From assembly GCA_035513275.1 (NCBI GenBank), contig DATKCJ010000069.1:1-11048 (forward strand): a DNA stretch of 11,048 nt, written 5' to 3'. Below the pieces are notes generated by a model. It searched no databases. It was given only the letters and a program-made list of their open reading frames with translations, and was not told the DNA's origin. Positions 1 through 6,686 of the stretch are shown piece after piece. How positions within the stretch are numbered: position 1 is the first letter of the stretch; each line of letters opens with the position of its first letter. The stretch is from DATKCJ01 sp035513275 (GTDB lineage Bacteria; Verrucomicrobiota; Verrucomicrobiia; Opitutales; Opitutaceae). A program made the translations under genes and the position numbers.

Positions 1-130
1 TCTGCCAACCGAGTTTGGAGAAAACCACGGTGGATTGCCGGGGCCGTATGCCCCAGGCGATGTGTTCCGGCGAACGTCCGGTCCAACAAATCTCCCAGGA
101 TGCGCCCGTTCGCGAACATCGCACCGCATC

Positions 131-379
131 ATGAACCCGCCCACACCCGCAGTCCGGATCAACCCGGACAATCCCGACCACCACGTCTACTCCAACAACG
201 GCGTCTGGTGGATCCACTACAGCATCCGCACCGACCCGCGCTTCAAGTCGCAGCGCGTGCGCGCCTCGCTCGGCACCCGCAGCCTCGAGATCGCCCGCGA
301 GCGCCGGGACGCGATCCTCGCCCACCTTGGCCTGCACGCCGAACTCCGCGCTCCGATGCGACGCCCCGCCGCCGCGTGA
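131..379 (+). CDS. Small orphan protein resembling the N-terminal DNA-binding part of a tyrosine recombinase (82 aa)
   Basis: I do not recognise a named family. The core (about residues 16-65) reads HHVYSNNGVWWIHYSI, then a basic stretch and RASLGTRSLEIARERRDAIL. That order, a short beta hairpin with a Trp pair, a 'SLGT' turn and a helix rich in Arg and Ala, is how many phage-type integrases begin (arm-site or SAM-like N-terminal DNA-binding region). The core-binding and catalytic domains are absent, because the frame ends nine bases before the end of the convergent giant gene. The ATG at 131 was chosen because the conserved-looking part begins soon after it; the upstream extension to 35 looks non-coding. 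No clear ribosome binding site is visible. It could be a remnant of an integrase, a free-standing DNA-binding protein, or a chance frame. I favour a real small protein because its composition is protein-like, but without high certainty. Confidence 0.55.
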   Translation: MNPPTPAVRINPDNPDHHVYSNNGVWWIHYSIRTDPRFKSQRVRASLGTRSLEIARERRDAILAHLGLHAELRAPMRRPAAA

Positions 380-388
380 TCTCGCCAC

Positions 389-3300
389 TCAAGGCGACTC
401 GTAGAGCTCCATGAGCAGAATCCCGCCGGGGCCGTTTCCGAAGCAGTGAATCGTGTAGCCTCCCGTGCCGACCGGCAGTCGGTACGCGGCGTCCTTGCTG
501 TCCGCAGGGAGTGCAAACGCGCCTACCGCCGAGAACCAAGGTTCGAGCGGCGCATCCCAATCGTCGTTCTCGGCGATGACTGTTTGCCCCGAATAGAATC
601 GAAGCGATGGATCCGGCAACACGAAGGGACGATCGTCCGGGTGCAGATAGGGTGCAAGCCCGACACCGACATTCCTGGCGACGAGGTTCATATCGCCGCC
701 CGACACATAGGTGCCGATAATCCCGTTCCCACCCGGTGCGATGGACATGCGACACGACAGATTTACGAAGCGGGTTCCAAAATCCTGCGACAAGTCGTAG
801 ATTTCCACGAGAGCCTCGGCAACAGCCCCGGCGTTGATCAAGTGAATCGTATAGGCGCCGGGTCCAAGCGTGATCTTCATCGCCGCGTCCTTGCTGTCGG
901 GAAGCAGTGCAAACGCGCCGGCAGTGCTAAAGTCCGCGCTGAGACTGGCATCCCAATCGTCGTTTTCAGCGATCACGGTCTCTCCCGAGTATAACTTCAA
1001 CGCAGGATCGGCGACGAAGTTCGGCGCGCCGTAGCGAGCGAGCTCCGGGCCGACGCCCCGGATCAGGACGGTCTTCGACCCGGTGCCTGCGATGTAGAAG
1101 CCGACTACCAATGTGCTTCCGCCGGCGCCGGCACGCGCGCGGGTGGAGAGATTGACCAACCGCGGCGGCGCCACGGTGAGAGTCGCAACGTTACTGCCGG
1201 TGCTGCCGAATGAATTGCTGACGACAACACTGTAGCTGCCGGCGTCCGTATTCTGCGCGCTACTTAGCGAGTAGGAAGGTCCATTTGCCCCCGGAATCGG
1301 GACGGAGCCTTTCAGCCATTGGTAGGTGAGCGGTCCGGGTCCGGGGCCCGTTGCGGCTACATTGAAGGTAACGGCCCAGCCGATCTTCACCGTCTGGCTG
1401 ACGGGGTGGGAATCGATCACCGGCGGGCTCTCAGCGCTTATGATCGTGAGCATTGCCGCGTCGCTTGCGGTGCTGCCAAATGCGTTGGTCACCAACACCG
1501 TGTAGCTGCCGGCATCAGCCGCCTGAAGACTCGCGATGTAGTAGGTAACCGACGTGGCGCCGGCGATATCCACACCGTCCTTCTTCCACTGGTAGGCCAA
1601 GGGCCCCGGGCCAATGGCCGTGACGCTCAATGTGACCGAGGCGACGCGAACCGGCAAATAGTGACTGACACGCATTCCATCGCCAAGTTGGCCCTGCCCG
1701 TTGTCTCCCGTTCCCCAAAGGGTCCCGTCAGTCTTTACGAACAGACTGTGGGCTCCTCCCGCGGAGGCGGACGCGACTCCGCTGGCCACCTGCACCGGCG
1801 TGCTGTGATCAGTCCACCACGTCTCGTCGCCGAGCTGGCCATAATAATTGTCTCCCATCCCCCACAGCGCCCCGTCGTTCTTCACAAACAAACTGTGGTG
1901 ATCGCCTGCGGAGGCGGACGCGACCTCGCTGCCCACCTGCACCGGCGTGCTGCGGTTGATCTTCGTCCCGTCACCGAGTCGGCCGAAGCCATTTTGTCCC
2001 ATCGCCCAAAGGGTCCCGTCGGTCCTCACGAACAGGCTGTGGTAATAGCCAGCGGTCACAGACGCGACGCCGCTCGCCACCTGCACCGGCAACAAACGCT
2101 GAACGGTCGTCCCGTCGCCGAGCTGGCCATAATCATTGGATCCCATCGCCCAAAGCGTACCATCCGTCTTCACGAACAAGCTGTGTTTCGCTCCTGCGGA
2201 GGCGGACGCTACTCCGTCGGCCACCTGCACGGGCGTGCTTAGGTTGGTCATCATGCCGTCGCCGAGCTGGCCGGCCGCATTGTATCCCATGGCCCACAGC
2301 GTGCCGTCCGTCTTCACGAACAGGCTGTGCGCACCGCCCGCGGAGGCGGACGCGACCCCGTCGGAGACCTGCGTCGGCGTGCTTTGGCCGGTTGTCGTCC
2401 CGTCTCCGAGCTGCCCGTAGTAATTCCATCCCATCGCCCAAAGCGTACCATCCGTCTTCACAAACAGGCTGTGGCGAGTGCGCGCGGAGACGGACGCGAC
2501 CCCGCTGGACACCTGCACGGGCGTGCTTCGGCTCGTTGTCGTCCCGTCCCCGAGCTGGCCGTGGTCATTACTTCCTGTCGCCCAAAGCGTGCCGTCATCG
2601 GTGAGGAAGAGCGTGTGATAGGAACCTCCCGTGGAAGCAACGACGGACCTGGTGCCAAGCGTTTGGGCAGTCGGAGCAGTCGGTTGAACAGTGATCACGG
2701 GCGGCAGGTTGACCGTCAGCGTCGCAACATTGCTGACCTCGACTCCTGCGTCATTGCGGACGATCACGCTATAGTTCCCAGCGTGGGATACCTTGACTTC
2801 AGGAATCTGGTAATCGGCTAGATCCGACGTGGTAAACCCACCATCCGCCCACGGGATATTCACACCATTCTTTAGCCATCGATAGCCGAGCGGTGCCGTT
2901 CCAGAGGCAACAACACTGAACCTCGCGCGCTCGCCCGGCGAGTTCACCGTCTGCGAAACAGGATGGGTCGTGATTGATGGCGGCACAACCACAGTCAACG
3001 TCGCTGCGTTGCTTGTGGTGCTGCCAAGTGCGTTCATGACCACCACCGTGTAGCTGCCGGCATCTGCCGCCTGGGGAGTCGCGAGGGTGTAAGTCGCCGA
3101 AGTGGCACCGGCGATATTCACACCGTCCTTCTTCCACTGGTAGGTCAATGGCGCTGTGCCGGTGGCCGTGACGCTCAGCGCGACCGCACCGACACGGATC
3201 GGCGAAGTGCGAGCTGTCGTCGTCCCCTCGCCGAGCTGGCCACTCCAATTGGCTCCCATCGCCCAAAGCGTCCCGTCGGAACCTATGAACACGCTGTGCG

Positions 3301-4420
3301 CACTGCCCGCGGCGACCGTCGCGACGCCGGCGGCCACCTGCACAGGCGTGGTTCGGTCGGTCGTCGTCCCGTCGCCGAGCTGACCATAATAGTTCCATCC
3401 CATCGCCCAAAGCGTCCCGTCCGTCTTCACGAACAGGCTATGATCGCTACCCGCAGGCGCCGAAGCGACGCCGCTGGCGACCTGCACCGGCGTGCTTCGG
3501 CCAATGGCCGTCCCGTCGCCGAGCTGGCCATGGGCATTGTACCCCATGACCCACAACGTCCCGTCGGTCTTTACGAACAGGCTGTGCAAACTGCCCGCGG
3601 CCACCGACGTGACGTCGCTGGCCACCTGCACAGGCGTGCTGTGGTCACTCGTCGTCCCGTCGCCGAGCTGGCCTTGGCCATTGAATCCCATCGCCCAAAG
3701 CGTTCCGTCGGTCTTGATGAACAGGCTGTGGTATTCGCCCGCAGCCACGGAGGCGACCTCGGTGGCCACCTGCACCGGCGTGCGGCGGCTGACCAGCGTC
3801 CCGTCGCCGAGCTGGCCTCTGTCATTGGATCCCATCGCCCAGAGCGTTCCGTCGGTCTTGATGAACAGGCTGTGCCCGAAGAGACCGCCCGTGACCACCG
3901 AGGCGACGCCGCTGGCGATCTGCACGGGTACAGTGCGATGGTCGTACCAACCGTCGCCGAGCTGGCCACTGCCATTGATCCCCATCGCCCAAAGCGTCCC
4001 GTCCGTCTTCACAAACAGGCTGCAGTGGCTGCCCGCGGCCATCGATGCGACCCCTTTGGACACCTGCACGGGCATGCTTCGGTTGGCTGTCGTCCCGTCG
4101 CCAAGCTGACCGTAGTCATTGGGCCCCATCGCCCACAGCGTCCCGCCATCGGTCAGGAAAAGTGTGTGGCCGGCACCTCTCGCCGAAACGACGATGGCCC
4201 CGGTGCCGAGCGCATTGGCGGTCACCGACGTCGGTTGTTGGGTGATCACGGGCGCCTGCGCTCCAGCGGTCGGAGCAGCGACAGTTAACAGCGCCGCCGC
4301 GATGAATGCTGCGAATCGAACGCAGTTTCGCGGCCTGCTCAGCGCCTTCGCCACACAGACCAAGCCGCCGTCATGCACCGGGTTGCCCGGCACAGGAGTG
4401 CACACTGGACCTTGCTCCAT
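389..4420 (-). CDS. Secreted giant protein: two RCC1 beta-propellers nested in Ig-like domains, with two Opitutaceae-type C-terminal domains (1343 aa)
   Basis: A hydrophobic segment near residues 36-54 ending in AGAQA is a Sec signal peptide, so the protein is exported. Domains in order: Ig-like first half (56-80); seven RCC1 units (about 82-411); rest of that Ig domain (412-478, with TYQWKKDG and AADAGSYTVVV); a complete Ig-like domain (480-571); a second split Ig domain (573-597 and 926-993) around seven more RCC1 units (598-925); a complete Ig-like domain (999-1084); and two related domains of about 125 residues (1088-1212 and 1217-1343), each with VNLS near its start and ENDDWDA inside. 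No transmembrane anchor or PEP-CTERM tail is seen. The function is unknown; adhesion or ligand binding at the cell surface is an inference. The ATG at 4420 has no visible ribosome site and precedes an unusually long n-region. A GTG at codon 23 (4354) would give a more ordinary signal peptide and may be the true start. Confidence 0.93.
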   Translation of the reverse strand: MEQGPVCTPVPGNPVHDGGLVCVAKALSRPRNCVRFAAFIAAALLTVAAPTAGAQAPVITQQPTSVTANALGTGAIVVSARGAGHTLFLTDGGTLWAMGPNDYGQLGDGTTANRSMPVQVSKGVASMAAGSHCSLFVKTDGTLWAMGINGSGQLGDGWYDHRTVPVQIASGVASVVTGGLFGHSLFIKTDGTLWAMGSNDRGQLGDGTLVSRRTPVQVATEVASVAAGEYHSLFIKTDGTLWAMGFNGQGQLGDGTTSDHSTPVQVASDVTSVAAGSLHSLFVKTDGTLWVMGYNAHGQLGDGTAIGRSTPVQVASGVASAPAGSDHSLFVKTDGTLWAMGWNYYGQLGDGTTTDRTTPVQVAAGVATVAAGSAHSVFIGSDGTLWAMGANWSGQLGEGTTTARTSPIRVGAVALSVTATGTAPLTYQWKKDGVNIAGATSATYTLATPQAADAGSYTVVVMNALGSTTSNAATLTVVVPPSITTHPVSQTVNSPGERARFSVVASGTAPLGYRWLKNGVNIPWADGGFTTSDLADYQIPEVKVSHAGNYSVIVRNDAGVEVSNVATLTVNLPPVITVQPTAPTAQTLGTRSVVASTGGSYHTLFLTDDGTLWATGSNDHGQLGDGTTTSRSTPVQVSSGVASVSARTRHSLFVKTDGTLWAMGWNYYGQLGDGTTTGQSTPTQVSDGVASASAGGAHSLFVKTDGTLWAMGYNAAGQLGDGMMTNLSTPVQVADGVASASAGAKHSLFVKTDGTLWAMGSNDYGQLGDGTTVQRLLPVQVASGVASVTAGYYHSLFVRTDGTLWAMGQNGFGRLGDGTKINRSTPVQVGSEVASASAGDHHSLFVKNDGALWGMGDNYYGQLGDETWWTDHSTPVQVASGVASASAGGAHSLFVKTDGTLWGTGDNGQGQLGDGMRVSHYLPVRVASVTLSVTAIGPGPLAYQWKKDGVDIAGATSVTYYIASLQAADAGSYTVLVTNAFGSTASDAAMLTIISAESPPVIDSHPVSQTVKIGWAVTFNVAATGPGPGPLTYQWLKGSVPIPGANGPSYSLSSAQNTDAGSYSVVVSNSFGSTGSNVATLTVAPPRLVNLSTRARAGAGGSTLVVGFYIAGTGSKTVLIRGVGPELARYGAPNFVADPALKLYSGETVIAENDDWDASLSADFSTAGAFALLPDSKDAAMKITLGPGAYTIHLINAGAVAEALVEIYDLSQDFGTRFVNLSCRMSIAPGGNGIIGTYVSGGDMNLVARNVGVGLAPYLHPDDRPFVLPDPSLRFYSGQTVIAENDDWDAPLEPWFSAVGAFALPADSKDAAYRLPVGTGGYTIHCFGNGPGGILLMELYESP
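392..1159 (-). repeat. Tandem pair of ~125-residue C-terminal domains in the giant protein
   Basis: Residues 1088-1212 and 1217-1343 are diverged copies of each other. Shared landmarks in order are VNLS(T/C)R, a Gly-rich turn, GxY(I/V)xG, (D/L)P(A/S)L(K/R)-YSG-TVIAENDDWDA, a second FS-AGAFAL segment, DSKDAA and GxYTIH. This beta-rich domain is familiar at the C-termini of exported Opitutaceae proteins; I know of no experimentally assigned role. Anchoring or secretion is an inference from position. Confidence 0.8.
1646..2629 (-). repeat. Second RCC1 array: seven 48-49-residue units
   Basis: A second set of seven units has its 'DGTLW'-type aspartates at residues 609, 657, 705, 753, 801, 849 and 898. 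The period is therefore 48 residues, with one 49. The first unit of both arrays carries HTLFLTD instead of the HSLFVKTD seen in most others, which points to duplication of the whole propeller module rather than independent growth. The last two units have drifted (WGMGDN, GDETWW, WGTGDN). Confidence 0.92.
3188..4177 (-). repeat. First RCC1 array: seven 48-50-residue units
   Basis: Seven in-frame units follow the pattern HSLFVKTDGTLWAMG-x-N-xx-GQLGDGT-xxxx-TPVQV-ASGVASVAAG. The aspartate of 'DGTLW' (the first unit reads DGGTLW) falls at residues 91, 140, 190, 238, 286, 334 and 382, so the period is 48-50 residues (about 144 bp). Seven units match the seven blades of known RCC1 propellers. The DNA is also repetitive: on the plus strand, near-copies of 'cccatcgcccaaagcgt' and 'ttcacgaacaggctgtg' recur. 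Confidence 0.92.
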
Positions 4421-4627
4421 AGGGTATATCCAAGCCTGTGTGGGGCAGGCCAGTCTTTGAGTCTCCGATTCCGCCGGATGCTCTGACGCCTGTCAATTGA
4501 GGTGACTCTCCTCCCGGGCAAATGAAGGGCGTCCGCTATCAGGTATAAGGCCGACCAATCGAAATGTTCGCGACTCCCCGGCAAACCTCCACTCGTCGGA
4601 TGTCGTGCGATCCCACAACCTCAGCGC
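4421..4627. promoter_or_regulatory. Divergent spacer between the giant gene and uvsE
   Basis: Both flanking genes are transcribed outward, so promoters for both should lie here. On the minus strand there is an exact TTGACA (4496 to 4491), but no good -10 hexamer follows at 16-18 bases. On the plus strand TATAAG occurs at 4544-4549 without a matching -35. A short inverted repeat (GCCTG 4434-4438, CAGGC 4446-4450) lies just upstream of the giant gene. Only the promoter role of the spacer is supported, not individual boxes. Confidence 0.35.
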
Positions 4628-5557
4628 GTGCCTGAATCCCCGATCTCTCCGCTCCATCCGCTGCGACTCGGCCTTTGCTGCCGGTTTGCGCGGGAGCCGA
4701 TCGGGTTTCGCACGACAACTGCCACTGTGCTCCTCTCAATGCCGAAGCGCGTGCGGCTCGCGAAGCTCGCGGACGTCTGCTCCCACAACGCCGACTCACT
4801 TCTCGCCGCGCTTCGTTTCTGCGCGGCGAACGGCATCGGCTCGTTTCGCATTTCAAGCCCGATCCTCCCGGTCGTCACGCATCCAAAGGTCGGTTACCGC
4901 GTCGAGGACCTTCCCGGCGGCGATGCGGTCATCGCGAAGTTCCGCGCGTGCGGCGCATTCGCGCGCGAGCACGGCGTGCGCACCGGGTTTCATCCTGATC
5001 AGTTTGTCGTGCTCAACTCGCCCGAGCCACGTGTGGTGAGATGCGCCGTCGCCGATCTTGAGTCGCAGGCCGTGCTCGCCGAGTGGACGGGCGCCGACAC
5101 CGTCAACATTCACGGCGGCGGCGGCTACGGAGACAAACCCGCCGCGCTTGCGCGCTTCGCGAAGAATCTCTCGCTTCTCAGCGACCGCGCCCGCTCGCTG
5201 CTCACCGTCGAGAACGACGACAAGACCTACACGCCCGCCGACCTCCTGCCATTGTGCCGCGCCGAGGGCGTGCCGCTCGTATACGATGCGCACCACCATC
5301 GCTGCCACCCGGATGCGCTCAGCGTCGAGGAAGCAACCGAGGCTGCCTTCGCGACATGGGGCCGACGCGAGCCGCTTTTCCACATCTCAAGCCCGATCAA
5401 CGGCTGGCATGGTGCGACGCCCGAGCGCCATCACGACTACATCAACCCGCGCGATTTCCCAAGGTGCTGGATCGGCCGCCGGCTCACAGTCGAAGTTGAG
5501 GCCAAGGCGAAGGAAGTCGCCGTGCTGCGCCTGGCGCGGGCGATCGAGCGCCGCTAA
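4628..5557 (+). CDS. uvsE: UV DNA damage endonuclease UvsE/UVDE (309 aa)
   Basis: UvsE nicks DNA on the 5' side of cyclobutane dimers, 6-4 photoproducts and some other lesions, starting an excision pathway independent of UvrABC. The protein is a TIM barrel with a metal cluster. The expected ligands are visible: H85 (VTHP), H122 with Q125 (HPDQFVVLNSP), H162 (NIHGGGG), E195 (ENDD), D220 and H223 (VYDAHHHR), H252 (FHISSP) and E291 (EAKAKE). The length is usual for the family. The start is a GTG at 4628; the next in-frame ATG (4739) would delete the first barrel strand (RLGLCC), so the GTG is preferred although no ribosome site is evident. Position 250, where I expect the carbamylated lysine of the Thermus enzyme, is leucine. 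The stop codon overlaps that of the convergent transporter gene. The identification is firm. Confidence 0.95.
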   Translation: MPESPISPLHPLRLGLCCRFAREPIGFRTTTATVLLSMPKRVRLAKLADVCSHNADSLLAALRFCAANGIGSFRISSPILPVVTHPKVGYRVEDLPGGDAVIAKFRACGAFAREHGVRTGFHPDQFVVLNSPEPRVVRCAVADLESQAVLAEWTGADTVNIHGGGGYGDKPAALARFAKNLSLLSDRARSLLTVENDDKTYTPADLLPLCRAEGVPLVYDAHHHRCHPDALSVEEATEAAFATWGRREPLFHISSPINGWHGATPERHHDYINPRDFPRCWIGRRLTVEVEAKAKEVAVLRLARAIERR

Positions 5558-6165
5558 GTGCGGGCCTGCGTCGCTTCCTCCTCACGCGCCTCGCGCAGGA
5601 TCGCGAGGCCGCCGCGCAGCACGAGGGCGAAGATCACGAGCCCGATTGCGTAGTCGAACCAGCGCAGCCCTGTCGCCCACACGAGTGCGCCGGCCGCGAT
5701 GACACCGAGATTCGCGAGCACGTCGTTCGTCGAGAAGATCCAGCTCGCGCGCATGTGCACACCGCCGTCGCGGTGCTTCGAAATCAGAATCAGGCAGACG
5801 ACATTTGCGACGAGCGCAATCGCGCCGACGCCCATCATGAGCGCCGAAACCGGTTCGCTGCCAAACACGATGCGCCGCACCACGTCGGCCGCCATGCCAA
5901 GCGCGAGCGCGATTTGAAACAGGCCGCTCAGCCGCGCGGCACGCGTCTTCTGCGATGCCGCGCTCCCGACAGCGTAGAGCGAAAGTCCGTAGACCAGTGC
6001 GTCGGCAAACATGTCGAGCGAGTCGGCGATCAAGCCCGAGGAATCCGCGACGATGCCGAGCGTGAACTCCGCGACAAACATCGCGGCGTTGATCGCGAGC
6101 AGCACCCAAAGGACGCGTCGCTGTCCCGCATCGCGAACCTCCAGATGGCAATCGTCACAGGGCAT
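5554..6165 (-). CDS. Short cation-diffusion-facilitator-like transporter, without C-terminal cytoplasmic domain (203 aa)
   Basis: CDF proteins exchange divalent metal ions for protons across the inner membrane. About six hydrophobic helices are visible (near 18-37, 44-66, 80-100, 107-129, 147-166 and 171-188). TM2 carries IADSLDMFADAL, with D51 and D55 in the D-xxx-D spacing of the transport site. In TM5, FSTNDVLANLGV keeps D148, but the residue four earlier is F144 rather than His or Asp. The N-terminus has a C-x2-C-H motif (C3, C6, H7). The protein ends soon after TM6, so the usual C-terminal metal-sensing domain is missing; short 'cation transporter' relatives with an R/T-NDxxANL motif have the same form. 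The ATG at 6165 is chosen because the upstream frame lies within the preceding gene; the two overlap by 11 bp, suggesting coupled translation. The substrate cannot be read from the sequence. Confidence 0.85.
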   Translation of the reverse strand: MPCDDCHLEVRDAGQRRVLWVLLAINAAMFVAEFTLGIVADSSGLIADSLDMFADALVYGLSLYAVGSAASQKTRAARLSGLFQIALALGMAADVVRRIVFGSEPVSALMMGVGAIALVANVVCLILISKHRDGGVHMRASWIFSTNDVLANLGVIAAGALVWATGLRWFDYAIGLVIFALVLRGGLAILREAREEEATQART

Positions 6166-6592
6166 CGGAGGCAGAAGCGATCTGGCGCAGCGCCAGCCAA
6201 CCGTAGGCAACCGTGAAGATCGCGCACTCGAGGTGAAGGACGACAAATCCCGCGCGAAGCCACATGCCGCGCAGCTCGGGCCAAACGCGCAGCCAAGGGA
6301 GCACGACAAGCCGGCCGCCCCACCAAAGCGCGATTGCCGCGCAAACGACCCGCCCACCGGTCGAGCCCGACACAAGCTCCGGTGCAAACAGCAGGCTCAC
6401 AACTCCTCCGAGAACCATGGTGAGTCCGATGAACACATTCTGCGCGACCGCGAAGCGCCGGTGGACCTCGGGCAGTCGCGCGAGGTTTTCATCCCAACCC
6501 GGCGGAATCGGTGTGAAGTGCGCGAGCACGACTGTGATCAGGTGCCCGACCCCCGCCGCGCGCACGCCCCAGATCCAGAACGAATCGTCCAT
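6155..6592 (-). CDS. Four-helix integral membrane protein, unknown function (145 aa)
   Basis: I do not recognise a named family. Four hydrophobic stretches are visible (about 7-25, 48-70, 82-101 and 112-136). Conspicuous positions are H17 in TM1, the loop PIPPGWDENLARLPEVHRRF before TM2, two Trp residues at 90-91 closing TM3, and an H-x-E pair (H120, E122) in TM4. The start at 6592 gives the first helix a short acidic leader (MDD) and removes a long Arg- and Ala-rich upstream extension that overlaps the divergent gene. A GTG immediately precedes this ATG and could also serve. The gene leads a two-gene unit with the CDF-like transporter, with which it overlaps by 11 bp, so a joint role in the membrane is plausible but unproven. 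Confidence 0.72.
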   Translation of the reverse strand: MDDSFWIWGVRAAGVGHLITVVLAHFTPIPPGWDENLARLPEVHRRFAVAQNVFIGLTMVLGGVVSLLFAPELVSGSTGGRVVCAAIALWWGGRLVVLPWLRVWPELRGMWLRAGFVVLHLECAIFTVAYGWLALRQIASASDAL

Positions 6593-6686
6593 GACACGAG
6601 CGTAGCGAAGCCGCGCACCGCGGACAGCCCGGAATGGCCGGCGAAAAAATCTTCGCGTCGCACGGCCGGTGCGATAGTTCGATGAC
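6593..6686. promoter_or_regulatory. Divergent 94-bp spacer, probable bidirectional promoter region
   Basis: The spacer separates the outward-facing membrane-protein unit and the TolB-like gene, so both promoters should be here or inside the gene starts. The only local AT-rich run is 'gaaaaaatctt' at 6643-6653; a loose -10-like GATAGT lies at 6673-6678 ahead of the plus-strand gene. No convincing -35/-10 pair or ribosome site was found. Confidence 0.35.

Noticed and set aside
3296..4288. Long plus-strand open frame of about 330 residues opposite the first RCC1 array, and similar frames opposite the second
   Set aside because: They are repetitive antisense readings of the RCC1 units (Arg- and His-rich repeats). 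The minus frame has a signal peptide and recognisable domains over its entire length.
4468..4496. Sigma-70 promoter for the giant gene using TTGACA at 4496-4491
   Set aside because: No acceptable -10 hexamer occurs at 16-18 bases, so the exact -35 match may be chance.
4339..4584. Minus-strand frame of 81 residues between the giant gene and uvsE
   Set aside because: It overlaps the signal-peptide region of the giant gene in another frame and has no recognisable features.
6165..6387. N-terminal extension of the CDF-like protein to 6387
   Set aside because: The added 74 residues lie inside the four-helix membrane gene, are rich in Arg, Ser and Cys, and lack any membrane or domain signature. 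The ATG at 6165 gives the expected start.
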